DNA of 64,000 bases, taken from positions 310,001-374,000 of the forward strand of contig JAJJXM010000009.1 of NCBI GenBank assembly GCA_024516155.1. Reading direction: 5' to 3'. Origin of the DNA: Pyronema omphalodes. Taxonomy: Eukaryota; Ascomycota; Pezizomycetes; Pezizales; Pyronemataceae. The notes beneath the pieces were generated by a model. That model worked only from the letters and a program-made list of their open reading frames with translations, was not told where the DNA came from and made no database searches. Shown here one piece after another: positions 1-10,887 of this stretch; positions within the stretch are counted from its first letter, which is position 1, and each line of letters starts with the position of its first letter. A program made the position numbers and the translations under genes.

Positions 1-1433
1 GACATCAGCTGTCAGCATACCTCTCCTGTTCGAACCCTTTTATCGCAAGCGGCCATAATAACCCCCAACCTAACTCAACCCTAGCAGTTTTGGCCCTTCT
101 TAAAGTCAATTTAGAGCCAGAAGCGTGTGGTCATTATGAAGAAATATAGCATCTATTTGTTTGTAACCATCACGCATGCTTTATTAGGGAGTAAGTTTTG
201 CGGGCCACGTTGATTTAAACAGGCCTTGTGTGTAACAACAACGGCTTCTGTTCTACACCTTAAATCTGGAGAACAAAACTCTACCCGAGAACTCGGGTAT
301 ACTCTACCGTCTTCAATTACACCCTGGTCAGCTGCTGACTGTCCTTCATGTGGTCTGTTGCAGAGTTTTTTAGGCGATCCTATCATTTTCCCCGCGTCAG
401 CTCGACTGACTGCCTAAAGGTAGCGCCGGGTACAGTATTAATAGCCCAAAAATCAGCCCCACGGCCCCGGTTCAAGCACTTTCAACCCCTACAGTTCATG
501 TTGTGAAACAACGGTACATCAGGTACAATGGTTGCAATACGATATGACTGGAGGACTTCTGAATGATCGTTACTGCTTCAACGTGCGAATTCTGATCGTT
601 CAACCGGCATTGAATACTTTTTGTTTGAAAGCCCAATTTAATTGGAGGATATGGCTGTTCAACAAAGTAATGACAGATGTATTGGAATACGAGACGGCGG
701 TGCACGTGCATACATATAGAGGTACATGTCCTTAGATTTCTCAATATTTGGGTAGTTATACATTCCGAAGAATTGCTAAAACAAAAACTACTCGTATGTC
801 ATTTTCAGAGACAGATATTTGTGATTCGAATAAGATCTTTAATAGTAGTTTATAGAGAATATCAAATCTATCTGATACATCCGCACTGTTCCCCAAGTGA
901 AACCACTGTACCGTTTTTCACTGATATTTAACCGGCAATACAAGCTTTCCAGATGCGTCTGACAGTTCGATATTAATTACCGAAACCGATAGACGCAGTC
1001 ATTGAAGACCTTTTCAGCCGTTCCATCTTGGCAAGCCTTGTGAGTTGTCTTACACCTCGTAAAGAAAACTGAATAGCCATTCATATCGAAGCATCACTGC
1101 GGAGTTTTATTCAATTTTCTGAGACGGGTGGTTCCACGTAGGCGAAATTCTTTCCGTAGAGAGCCGGGCCAGATCGTGGTTTATTCTTGATTTTGGCCAT
1201 AGACATCTGAAAGGAACTTCAACAGAACGCCGTAAAAACAAACTTTCAGATAAAAATAGTCTCAATTGAAGGAAGCAAGGAATTTGGGACGCTTCTCCGG
1301 CGTGATTTTCACAGGTTTACTTCATATATGAGTTGTATGTTCTCGGCGTACAGGCCAGCTGCGATAGCTTTCTTTATTCAGACAAACTCTTAGCTCTCTC
1401 CGATTCAAACCTTAACTAAAAATCCACCACTGA
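1..1433. other. Intergenic, no gene recognised
   Basis: Mixed-composition DNA with only short open frames, none with a recognisable motif or convincing codon pattern. A tRNA-like GTTCGAA near position 30 has no matching acceptor or D arm. The region probably holds the 3' flank of the minus-strand gene that ends at 1434 and part of a neighbour outside the window. Confidence 0.5.
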
Positions 1434-2372
1434 CTACGAAATGCTGACATCAATCCTGGACACTGTAACATTTGTGCTCAGTTCATGTATACTATTGCCG
1501 TTATAGTTGACCATGAATTGCTCTAGTCCTGAAATTCTGATGTCAACTGGCGTCAGATTTAGAGACCAGTATTTGTCGTCATTGATCTTGGGCGCCTCCT
1601 CCATATTCACCACCACAGAACTCTTTCGAGTTGGTGGGAGCGCTATCCTTGAGCTCTTCGAATCAAATGAACGAATCGACGAACTGGAACCCATTAGATC
1701 TAAAACTGCAAACTGCATTTCTGGCAGAATTTCAACTGGTGCACTCGATGGGATCTCAGAACTGGCGGAGTCCATTGGATCGGTTGACGGGCCTGGAATT
1801 GTTAGGGTTGCCACTGGAATCTGTGCCTGTGATAGTCCTACTGGGAGCGGTGGCAGCGGTTTATTGATCCCAGATCCCTCCTTAGACTTCCCAGCGCAAT
1901 TCTTTTGCCGACTGCAATCTCTGCAACGTAAGCGGAGAAAACTTCGTGTAAATCCCCTAATACCCATTCCGACTTTCTGCAACACCTCCTGTAATTTTGG
2001 ACGCTTGCCCTTGTGCTTTTGGCTCTGCATCTGTTGTGTCGTGTTGTCCATTGTAAACAGCGTCGAGCTCTGTCCCGAGGATACCACTGATATTGTCGGC
2101 ACCGATACCACTGATTCCATAAGCTGGCAGGTACTTCTATCCGATGCCGAACCTTCCGCTTGGCAAAAGGTGCTGCCAACCACGTTGTTTTTATTTTTGT
2201 TGTTAGCCATAACGAGTTGCCGACGTGCTGGATTGGTTGTGTCTTGACACAATATAGGGTCATTTGCAGTTTTTATCACATTAAGAAGCTTCAAGTTGAC
2301 GAAGGTAATAAGCTTGCTATTTGTGATCATGTTAGCTGTGATAGCATGCTGCAAGTATAAGGTGTTCAACAT
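1434..2372 (-). CDS. Hypothetical Ser/Pro-rich protein
   Basis: I do not recognise a family. The frame gives 312 residues from the ATG at 2372, or 258 from an in-frame ATG at 2210 that has a good fungal start context (TTATGGC). Visible features are an N-terminal hydrophobic and Asn-rich stretch, a Lys/Arg segment around residues 118-165, and a small Cys cluster (CRDCSRQKNC) near residue 150. A Pro/Ser-rich middle follows (PLPPLPVG), then a more ordered C-terminal end around YWSLNLTPVDIRISG. The opposite strand is also open for about 246 codons, so strand choice rests on the more protein-like composition of this reading. There is no signal peptide or transmembrane segment that I would trust. 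It could be a fast-evolving lineage-specific protein. Confidence 0.4.
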   Translation of the reverse strand: MLNTLYLQHAITANMITNSKLITFVNLKLLNVIKTANDPILCQDTTNPARRQLVMANNKNKNNVVGSTFCQAEGSASDRSTCQLMESVVSVPTISVVSSGQSSTLFTMDNTTQQMQSQKHKGKRPKLQEVLQKVGMGIRGFTRSFLRLRCRDCSRQKNCAGKSKEGSGINKPLPPLPVGLSQAQIPVATLTIPGPSTDPMDSASSEIPSSAPVEILPEMQFAVLDLMGSSSSIRSFDSKSSRIALPPTRKSSVVVNMEEAPKINDDKYWSLNLTPVDIRISGLEQFMVNYNGNSIHELSTNVTVSRIDVSIS

Positions 2373-2927
2373 GAAAAATAACGGTCACACACCTTGGGGA
2401 CCGGCGACCGCATCATGCATAGGTGGTATTACACCCTTTCAAGAAGAATCTTCAGGTTCCTAAAAAAAAAGACTACCAAGAATATATAGGCTGCTTTGTT
2501 TTAGTTTCTCATAAAGCTGCATCTAATGGGAATTGATACAAAGCTGTAAGTCTATTAATTTCAGGAAGATTGGGGTTAGGGATTTTATAACGGAAATTCT
2601 CAAGTGATCTGCGTGTTATTGCAAGATTTCTCACGACTATACGAATGTTATAAATACACGCCATTCACTTAGAGGTGGTTTATATGAATACCACAATGAT
2701 GTCACATCTATGAATGATGACTTTGTACTGAACATAACGCGCAGGGAGATGTGTCTCTATAACATATGATATCACACAGGCTCCATGTAATAATTTCTTC
2801 AGCTCCAGAAGAAGCATGACGTTCTATTTAAATGAAGTAAAAATTGGAATTGGTATTTAACTCAAGCTAAAGTTTATGTGTACAGACCAAGCTAAAACTC
2901 GTGTCTTATGAAAAAAGAGGGGCAACA
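2373..2927. other. Intergenic, A/T-rich
   Basis: No gene seen. This is A/T-rich spacer between two minus-strand genes; it would contain the upstream region of the hypothetical gene and the 3' end of the small RING-like gene. Confidence 0.5.
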
Positions 2928-3170
2928 TCAAGGGTTGCATTTCAAACCCTTGACAGGGTTGATCAGGTAGTTGGCCTTCTTCTTTTGCTCCGGTGTTAAA
3001 GGGCATCCACAGGGCCAGTTATTAACATTGATTCCTTCGGGCTTGGTGTACCATTCCTGGTTGCATGTCCAATGGATACGGTGCCCGCATGTGCCGGGCA
3101 TCACCCCGCCGATATCTTCAGCAATGGGCTTAGAGCACCAACAGCAGATGGAACCTTGACCAAGGGCCAT
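2928..3170 (-). CDS. Small RING-like zinc-binding protein
   Basis: An 80-residue protein from the ATG at 3170. The frame is open further upstream but has no earlier ATG. Cys and His residues are spaced like a degenerate RING: C9/C10-x-C12, then C28-G-H30-x2-H33-x2-C36 (TCGHRIHWTC), then C54-G-C56, with a last Cys at 78. The second zinc pair is C-x-C rather than C-x2-C, so it is near-canonical at best. Almost the whole protein is the zinc module; there is no substrate-binding region, signal peptide or membrane segment. A TATAAAA lies about 130 nt upstream, which supports a real transcription unit. It could be a minimal E3-type adaptor or simply a structural zinc protein. The existence of the gene is fairly likely; its function is inferred only from the Cys/His pattern. 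Confidence 0.6.
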   Translation of the reverse strand: MALGQGSICCWCSKPIAEDIGGVMPGTCGHRIHWTCNQEWYTKPEGINVNNWPCGCPLTPEQKKKANYLINPVKGLKCNP

Positions 3171-3296
3171 TGTGGAAACTTTTAGATTGAAGTTTTCGTG
3201 TTGAGGATAAGATGAGTTTTGCTTTGATCGCAGAGAGAAAGAAAGTGTGAGTTGAGATGTCTGCAATGCTGGTAATTGAGTACCTGTATCCGTTGC

Positions 3297-3303
3297 TTTT
3301 ATA
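3297..3303 (-). promoter_or_regulatory. TATA box of the small RING-like gene
   Basis: TATAAAA on the minus strand about 127 nt upstream of the ATG at 3170, a usual spacing for a fungal promoter that includes a 5' UTR. Confidence 0.45.
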
Positions 3304-4413
3304 ACAATTCTTAGCTCATCCTGCTCAAGATAAAATGGTAAGGGTCATACAATGTTAGGTTTCAATATACCAGCGTGTTGATAGATGAAACGAATACAGG
3401 GTGGATGTTGAGGGTTTTCGTGGTTTGGCGTGCCTGAGTTTTCACCAATCCTATCAAAATGAAGGGTCAAAATGGACACATATTTCGCAATCATACTCTA
3501 TTGAGCAATTAGCCAAATGTTACATATGGCAATGTCTAAAATTGGTCGAAGTAAAATCATTTTAAGACATAGCTCTCCATTCCAAGCGTTATATTTACCT
3601 AACTTTAGATTACCCTCAGCATTGAATTATAAATACAATGCTTTCGTAATGTTACATTTAAACGGCCAGTTAGTGAGAAGGAATTCCTTCTGGAGACGAA
3701 ATAAACTTCCCAGAAACTGTTATTCAAATCAGTTCTAATATTAAGAGTAGCTACTGTGATTATTACACGTCTTGGCCTCCTCTACGTAGATAGAATAATA
3801 TTCTCATTGTAACTAGAAATCTTTTGACCTTGGATTTTTTCTTCCGAAATTTTATGGTTTCTTCTTCCTTTTCCGGAATGTTGCGGTTGTTGAACGACAT
3901 CCAAATGATGTCAAGTTTTATTTTCTTCCTAAATATGACAATGATGTTCAATTTTTAACGCAGTATGGATGAGATAGCTTATTGCAGAAATTTATACTTT
4001 TAAAAATTCAAGTAAGGTTGAAATTTTGTGGTCTGCAAGTATAGACTTTACTTGTTACAGTGTTACCACGTTCAAACATAATTGTTTTCACTGTATTATT
4101 GCTTCAATATTCTTATTTTCAAAGCTGAGGATGCTTGGACTATTGTACCTCTTTTATCGACCGTCCTCGGCGCGGCCGCACTCTCGGCGACCGTATCTCC
4201 AGCCAAGTCTCGGTAATCGGCTGTTACCCTTCCCCGCTTTCCCAAAAACGCCTGTACCCGAGTCACATGCGTACGCGAGGTGACACGACACCTAGCATAC
4301 CCGCTAGCGTATGACAATTTAGAACCCGCCCCCTGAAAGAGCCTCGGAGGCCATACCCCACGGCATTCATCTTCTTCAACCTCACGCTTCGCTTCTTCAT
4401 CGCCCAGATATCG
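3304..4413. other. Intergenic between divergent genes
   Basis: Spacer between the minus-strand RING-like gene and the plus-strand F-box gene. The left part is A/T-rich. The last 250 nt before 4414 are G/C-richer and probably hold the F-box promoter and 5' UTR. No gene seen. Confidence 0.5.
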
Positions 4414-5598
4414 ATGGCATCCTCGTTTGATACGCTCCCTCTCGACATTCATTTTCAAATCCTTTCACACTTGACCGAGGTCTCCGTCGGCACAGGACGC
4501 TTTGCAAAACACTCGTTTTTCCCGCTATCGAAAGTTTCCAAGACAATCAACAACGCCGTCGAATCCTACTGTCAACACCTACTCCAACTAAATTATACTC
4601 GCTACCGTGATACAAAATCTTCGATTCCAACACCTCCATTTCTGTCTACAAAGGCCCAGACATACCGACAAGTCTACCTCACTTCTGCCTATCGTCGCTG
4701 CCGCTATTGCAACTCTTCAACAAAGCACGTGTCATCACAAGACTCTAGTGTCCGGTGTTGCCGTCGTTGTGATCGACAACAATGCCAGCTTCTAGCGCAA
4801 TGGCAGCATAAGATCAATTCAAGTTTCGCTGAACGGGAATATGGAGTACCAGAGGCTACACTGCTGGCTTCTGTTCCATATACTCTCAGTGGAGAAGTGA
4901 AACTATTGAATAAGAAACAGGTCGTCGAGTTTGCAACAAAATACCATAACGTCGACGATATCCAAACATACATCAATGCAAAGAGCGAGGTATGCAACCG
5001 AGCACAGAAGAGTTTCATGGCAGAGAGCTCGAGATTATGGATGGAACGACATGTTCAACTTGCGGTATTGCACAGGTGTTGGAGAGACGAGTTGAAAGAG
5101 CTGGGTTTAAGTGAACATGATATTGGAATAGAAGTCCAGAAAAGGAGGGAGGAATATCATCGAGAGTGGGAACGGATGAGGGATGGTGCCTGGAGTAAGA
5201 GGTACCCGTGGTTTGGTAATGTGGATCTGGAAAATGTGGAAATTTACAAGTGCATGAAGGAGATGCAGGAAAAGGGTCCCCAAGGTGTTCCAGATGCGGT
5301 GGAAATTCTCGGTAATATCTGGTACCAGACTACACCACCGCCCCTGGAAGCCGATGAGGATGCTCGTGGAAGTTCTGCTGAGAGTGCACAAAGCGGAGAC
5401 GAGGCAAGGCCTGTGAGCTTGGTTACTCAGGAGAATCAAGTATCTGTGGATACTTGTAAGGCCTTGTCTAAGACTGGGGATAATCCGAATCCCACGATTG
5501 ATGGCAAATCAAAGGCGGATTTAGCCCAAAATTCAGAAATTACTACGAATGATGCAGGAAAGGAACACGAAGATGAGAACACGCAAGCGGTTCATTAA
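4414..5598 (+). CDS. F-box protein with Cys-rich motif
   Basis: A 394-residue single-exon protein. Residues 5-50 read as an F-box (LPLDIHFQILSHL, then SKVSKTINNAVE), the module that binds Skp1 and makes the protein a substrate receptor of an SCF ubiquitin ligase. It is followed at about residues 93-125 by a Cys-rich knuckle: C-x2-C (CRYCN) and CC-x2-C-x4-C (CCRRCDRQQC), which could bind one zinc. The middle, residues 170-290, is helical and charged, with a WFGNVD motif. The last 80 residues are acidic, Ser/Thr-rich and disordered. No leucine-rich, WD40 or kelch repeats are present, so the substrate-binding part is not a known type. This arrangement (F-box, zinc knuckle, helical region) recurs in filamentous-fungal proteins of unknown target. 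The family call is confident; the target is unknown. Confidence 0.75.
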   Translation: MASSFDTLPLDIHFQILSHLTEVSVGTGRFAKHSFFPLSKVSKTINNAVESYCQHLLQLNYTRYRDTKSSIPTPPFLSTKAQTYRQVYLTSAYRRCRYCNSSTKHVSSQDSSVRCCRRCDRQQCQLLAQWQHKINSSFAEREYGVPEATLLASVPYTLSGEVKLLNKKQVVEFATKYHNVDDIQTYINAKSEVCNRAQKSFMAESSRLWMERHVQLAVLHRCWRDELKELGLSEHDIGIEVQKRREEYHREWERMRDGAWSKRYPWFGNVDLENVEIYKCMKEMQEKGPQGVPDAVEILGNIWYQTTPPPLEADEDARGSSAESAQSGDEARPVSLVTQENQVSVDTCKALSKTGDNPNPTIDGKSKADLAQNSEITTNDAGKEHEDENTQAVH

Positions 5599-6970
5599 GC
5601 ATCTCTATAGAAGACGAATACGGGAAGGCGAAATGGCGTTGGAATTTTTTGAATTGCATTTTTGGAGCGTTCTTTTGGTTGGGGTTATATATCATCATCA
5701 TAGCCTAGGTCTTATGTGGTTTGCACGGTCGTAATGTTTATTAGTGCTGTAACCACTTTGAGACTGGATCTTGAGTTGTAAGCATTGCTGCATGTGTGTT
5801 TTTCTTTTGTTTGAAAAGTTCAGTCATTTATTGAGATATACATACCCTATTCCTTATTTTATCACTACATATTGACATGTTTTAGCTGTAGATATAAAGA
5901 TAAAGACAAAAAGCACATAGAAAACGCTATTTTATGAACCGTTGGGAACCGTAGGGAATCGTTGGCAGTAATGACCCACCAAAAACAAGACTACAGTATC
6001 TATCAACAAATAACAAGCAACCGAGTGATACCCAAATGATACTACTCCAAGCAACCCATCATCATCATCATCTATAATTCTCCCAGCCATCCCATCCCCT
6101 CTCTCCTCTGGATCCTGTGGGCTTGACTTGATTTGATTTGATTTTCTTGAACCTTCCCAACCTTAAGATTATAACTATAACATATGCTACATTTCGAGGC
6201 TTGAGCTGTTACCTTAGAATCTCGTTCGGATTCGCCCCAGAGCGCACTTCATTTCTTGGGCTCTCTTTTTTTCTTCCTGCTGGTTTTTCGCTCTTGTTGT
6301 TACGTTTTGGAACTTACATCCCGTGGGTACTACGGATACTAAAGTATCGGAATATCAGAATACATATCGGAATATTGGAATATTGGAATCAAAGCATTAC
6401 CATACATACCACAATCTCAGTATCCATCCTTCACCTCTAATCCTTCACCTCTAATCCTTCACCTCTAATCCCCCACCCCTAATCCCCTACCCCTAATCCT
6501 TCACGGTTTCGTCTACCTACCCCCTCAATACCGACTTCATCATCAACATCATCATCTTCAACCTGAGTGATAATCAACGAACGCTTAGGAACCACGGGAA
6601 CCCGAGTGATATACCATGAACCCCGTGCAACCCCGTGCAACCACAGGAACCACAGTAACCACAGCCCACAACCCATATCCCACGGGGAAAACAAAATACC
6701 AACCCCCTAGGTCTGAGCACGAGCACGAAAAATTTACCCAGTAATAAGAAAAAGAAATTGCATACATAGGATAGCATGTACAGGATAGGATAGGTTTAGC
6801 AGGCTGCAGCTTGATTCATGTCATATCTTGTGTGCATAGTGTTGCTTGTGGGTTGATGTGGGGATGCGGGGTTGATACGGGGTTTGTAGTGGGGATGGGT
6901 TTGGGGGAAGAAATGGGGGTTTGGGGGATGTGGGGGATGGGGGATTTGGGGTTTGGGGTTTGGAGTGAGA

Positions 6971-7052
6971 TGGGGATGGGATGGGATGGGATGGGATGGG
7001 ATGGAGTGGATGGGATGGAGTGGATGGGATGGATGGGATGGATGGGATGGAT
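6971..7052 (+). repeat. (GGATG)n microsatellite
   Basis: About 80 nt of near-perfect GGGAT/GGATG pentamers with interspersed GGAGT units. Confidence 0.9.
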
Positions 7053-7223
7053 GTGATTGAGAATTGGAATGGATTCTGGATTCTGGATTCTGTATCGATA
7101 ACCTTCCAACCTTCCAACCTGATAAAATACATAAGTGAGTGAGTGAGTGAGTGATGTGATGTCATGTGATGCTGTGCTATATAACATGCTATATCTTATT
7201 ACAACAACCCACAACCCACAACC

Positions 7224-7262
7224 CACCATTTCACCATTTCACCATTTCACCATTTCACCATC
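7224..7262 (+). repeat. (CACCATTT)n microsatellite
   Basis: Around five tandem copies of the 8-mer CACCATTT. Confidence 0.85.
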
Positions 7263-7319
7263 TCAAATCACCATTTCACTGCCCCCTCCCAGTTTCACCA
7301 TCACACCCATCACACCCAT

Positions 7320-7450
7320 AAAATCACAAAAATCACAAAACACCCATAAATCACCCATAAATCACCCATAAATCACAAAAATCACAAAAATCACAAAAAT
7401 CACAAAAATCACACATACCCATAAATCACAAAAATCACACAGAAAAAATC
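7320..7450 (+). repeat. ATCACAAAA / ATCACCCATAA tandem repeat
   Basis: Two interleaved short units, ATCACAAAA and ATCACCCATAA, repeated about a dozen times with little divergence. Confidence 0.8.
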
Positions 7451-7567
7451 ACACATACCCATAAATCCCCCCCTCCCCTCACACACACACACCCATAAAA
7501 ATCACAAATAAATCACATTAATAAAAAAATCAACATCAATAAAAATAAAAAATAAAATAAATTATCC

Positions 7568-7718
7568 CCCACCACATCCATCATATCCATGATCCATCAT
7601 ATCCACCATATCCATCATATCCTTCATATCCATCATATCCATATCCATCATATCCATGATCCATCATATCCATCATATCCATGATCTATGATCCATGATC
7701 CATCATATCCATGATCCA
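7568..7718 (+). repeat. CCATCATAT minisatellite
   Basis: Irregular tandem array of CCATCATAT and CCATGAT units, rich in CCATGATCCATCATATCC combinations. Confidence 0.8.
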
Positions 7719-7886
7719 ACTAAACTCCCAATAATCAACAATAAACAAACAAAACAAACAAACCCGACTGACAAACCCAACACAAAAGAACAAAAGAACA
7801 AACCCGGATCACAAAAAGAAGAAAGAAAGAAAAAAAGAAGAAGATATCAAAGCCAACACAAAAAAAAGATATCAATATCTAACCTG

Positions 7887-7922
7887 AGCATTGCAACCAT
7901 TGCAACCATTGCAACCATTGCA
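7887..7922 (+). repeat. (ATTGCAACC)n microsatellite
   Basis: Four consecutive near-identical 9-mers followed by a C-rich CACACCCC tract to about 7990. Confidence 0.8.
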
Positions 7923-8239
7923 TCAACCCCACCACCCACCCCACCCCCCACACACACCCCCCACACACACCCCACCCCCCGCACACACACCCCAGGGTTA
8001 CTTCCTTCATAATGAAAAAAGGCTTAAAAAGGCTTAAAGAAACGTAAAAACTTAAGAATCCCGGTATCGAAAACTACAGACTACAGACTACAGACTACAA
8101 AATAAAAATACACGCAGCATGCTAAAGTACATATCAAATAATATAAAAAGGACCATCGTTATCCGCTCATCTTCCATCTTCCCGTCTTCTCATGTCCAGC
8201 CCGTCACCATTACATCACGACACCATAATATCCTCACCC

Positions 8240-10887
8240 TCACATAACCACACACTTCTCCTCCTTCTCCTTCTCCTTCTCCTTCTCTTTATCCCTCCTT
8301 CCACCATCCCCCGGCGCTTCCAATCTACCCCTCTGATTCGCACCTCTCCTCCCCGAACCTCTCTGTTGACCCTCCATCCGCGCACCCTGAGTTCTACCAT
8401 TACCCCCCCAATCCGCCGATCCAGCTCCCACCCCATGTCTCTGCGACGACGCATCATAAGGCGGCGGTGGCGTCTGACCTTCAATTCTTCTGGGTGGTAA
8501 TTCCGGTCTTTCATTTCTACCCTGTTGTCTTCTTCTCTGTGCTTCATTTTCTTCTTCCTGTAACTGCATTGCAAGGGCCAGATCATAGTCTCCATCTGTT
8601 TCCGCTGCTGCTACCGCCGCGGATATGGTTGCTACCGATGCTGATCCTGAGCCCCGTCGCGGTGTTGGCTGGTTTTGTTGTACTGAAGAAGTCCGCGGAG
8701 GAGGAGGGGGAGGACTAGAGGCTGCGTCGATAAGAGATTGTATTGGACGGTGAGGAGGAATGGGTCGGGTATCTGTCCAGCTAGCTTGATTTCCTCCTCC
8801 TCCTCCTCCTCCTCCCCCTCCTCCTACAGGCCGGAAATCTCCCGATAAGAAAATGTTGTTTCTTCCTGCAACATCTGCGATACGTTCCCAGACTACTTCT
8901 TGATGACTTGCGAATCCCATATCGGTGACCAAAGCGACCAACTCCCCGTTTGGACGGCGGATAATGGTGGAGAAATGGTCATTTCGGAAAAGGATGGATG
9001 GCTTCCATTCGGGGAGACGGCGCAGGGTTTCGAGACCGTAGGTGGTTAGTTGTGTTGGGTTTGCTTCGATGAATTCACGGATTATAGGAGCGTCGGTTAG
9101 GAGCTTTTGTTCTTCGTCTGTGGCGGTTAGGTTGCTGCCGGATGTGAGTTTGGTGATTAGTTCTTCTTCGGCGAAGAGAAGGGTTTGGGTTTCGTCGTAG
9201 GATTTTGCGGAACGCTGTAAGGCGGAGGCATGCGCGGTATCAGGGGATGGAAGCCAGCCGTGAACAAGAGGTACTGAAAATGCTGCGTAGAGTTGTAGCT
9301 CTTTAGTCTGTTCAAAGGCTCCTGGTTCTCCTGGTGCGGTATTGAAGCGCGGATTGACATTCATGCCAGTGTGTAATGCTATTAGAAATGCAAACAAATC
9401 AGAAACATCAGGAAGATCCTGACCATCTGGTAAGTCACGGGACATGAGCTCTTCAAAAACCGCTTCTACCAACAGGTTTAATGACACCTGTTCCCTCTTA
9501 CGGAGAACATCAGCCAATGCTGATGATCGTGAAGGTGGAGTGGAAATTGTGATGGCATTAACAAGAGCCATAAGAGGGCATGGTCCATTCAAGTTTTGTA
9601 ATAGAATGGGGAACTTGTGAAGAGCTCCAGTGATGGGAGAAACAAGATTAACATGCTTGATGTTGTAAATCTCCGTTGAAGGATCGATTACAGGAGATCT
9701 CCTAGCTTGCTCTGCGGGCGGTGAAACCATTGGTTGAGCAACGGGTGGTATATCTTCAGCTGGCGGTTCGTGTGTTTCGTGCGTAGGCGTATTTGCGAGA
9801 GAAATAAGCTCCCCTTCAGGTACTGTTGATATCCATTTAGAATTTTGCTGATCATTCAAAGTGCTGGTAGTGTTCAAACCTGTGACGGCAGTAGGCATTG
9901 GGCCTCGTACTTCTAGAAGCTCAAATTGCTTCGGGGGTAAAGCAGGGCCCTTGGGGTTCTCATTTTGATTCCAATGTTCTGAATATTCCCGTTCCAACGC
10001 CTCCTGTTGTGCTCTTTGCCTAGCTTCCTCAGCCCTACGCTGTAGCTCAGCCCCCGCTTGCGCGCGTAGCTCCAAATCCTCCTCCCATGTTCTTGCGGTT
10101 GTCTCGACTGGAGCAGATGCCTGCCATCCCGTTTGACCCACTGCAGGCGCTCCTCTGTATCCGGGCAATGCCCTGCTTGACGACGCATCGAGCCCGCTCA
10201 TGTCTGCACCCGGATAAAATACCGACGACGCATCCGACGCTGTCGAGGCGACTGAATCTTGCCGTTGCTGATCGCCGTGTTTGTTTTCGGTAGATATGCT
10301 GGGTCGTATAGGATCGTTCATGCCGTCTATTTGCGGGACCGGGACGGGAGGAGGAGGAGGTGGTGGCGGCACGTAAACCTGGGGCTTTGGGGAGGTTGAT
10401 TCGGAAGCGGGGGGGACGTAGAATGGCGAGTAGTCACTGAAGGGACGATCTTTCGTGGAGAGGTTTGCACTCAACTCCGGAGTAGAAGCTTGCATCAGAC
10501 GACATTAGTGGATAGCTGCAGTAGCACAGACAAAGAGGTCTTACAGGTGTCTGATGCTGATGCCGGTGCAGGACCGGGCCTCTGCTCACTCACTTTACGG
10601 CCAGAGCCTGGTCGTAACACTTCAGGAAGCTCGGCGCTGGTGCGTTGTGCATCTTTTCGTGGCGGAGTTCCAACCTTGAGAGCATCAGGAAGCTCGGGTT
10701 GTTTCACTTTCATGTCAATAGCTGCACGAAGCGGTGTCAAGTCAAAAGCGGGTGTAGCGGATATCTCGTGTAGAGACGAGGAATCTGAGTCTGGAATTTG
10801 AGATTCTTCTGCCAGTCGCTGTTGCCGTTCGAATTCCTCTCGTTCTTCAGGAGTGAGCGGGTATGGTGGGTACTTTTGGGAAGACAT
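8240..10887 (-). CDS. MINDY-family deubiquitinase (FAM63-like)
   Basis: Lys48-preferring cysteine deubiquitinase of the MINDY family; trims ubiquitin chains. Two exons, 10887-10545 and 10488-8240, are joined across a 56-nt intron (GTAAGA donor, CACTAATG branch, CAAG acceptor). The splice keeps frame and gives 863 residues. The N-terminal 390 residues are disordered and Pro/Ala-rich with a polyproline run. The catalytic core spans about 390-670: oxyanion Gln412, catalytic Cys418 in LNGPCPLMALVNAI, and catalytic His619 in RNDHFSTI. After a Gly run comes a ubiquitin-interacting motif (DYDLALAMQLQEEE), then a Lys/Glu repeat. The protein ends in CVVM, a CaaX box predicting prenylation and membrane attachment, a feature I recall for the yeast and human relatives. 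It shares an upstream region with divergent TRM6. The family call is secure; lipidation is inferred. Confidence 0.93.

Larger units (their letters stand above)
5599..8239. other. Intergenic, simple-sequence rich
   Basis: No gene seen. The right half is dominated by short tandem repeats listed separately (GGATG, CACCATTT, ATCACAAAA, CCATCATATCC and ATTGCAACC units). Frames through it encode only repeat-derived peptides. The last 200 nt are the likely 3' UTR of the MINDY gene, and the first few hundred that of the F-box gene. Confidence 0.6.

Noticed and set aside
29..45. tRNA-like B box GTTCGAAC
   Set aside because: No cloverleaf can be drawn around it on either strand.
1507..2247. 246-codon plus-strand frame opposite the first hypothetical gene
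   Set aside because: It starts at a non-ATG codon, is Cys/Leu-rich in an irregular way and lacks motifs. The minus frame was preferred, though with limited confidence.
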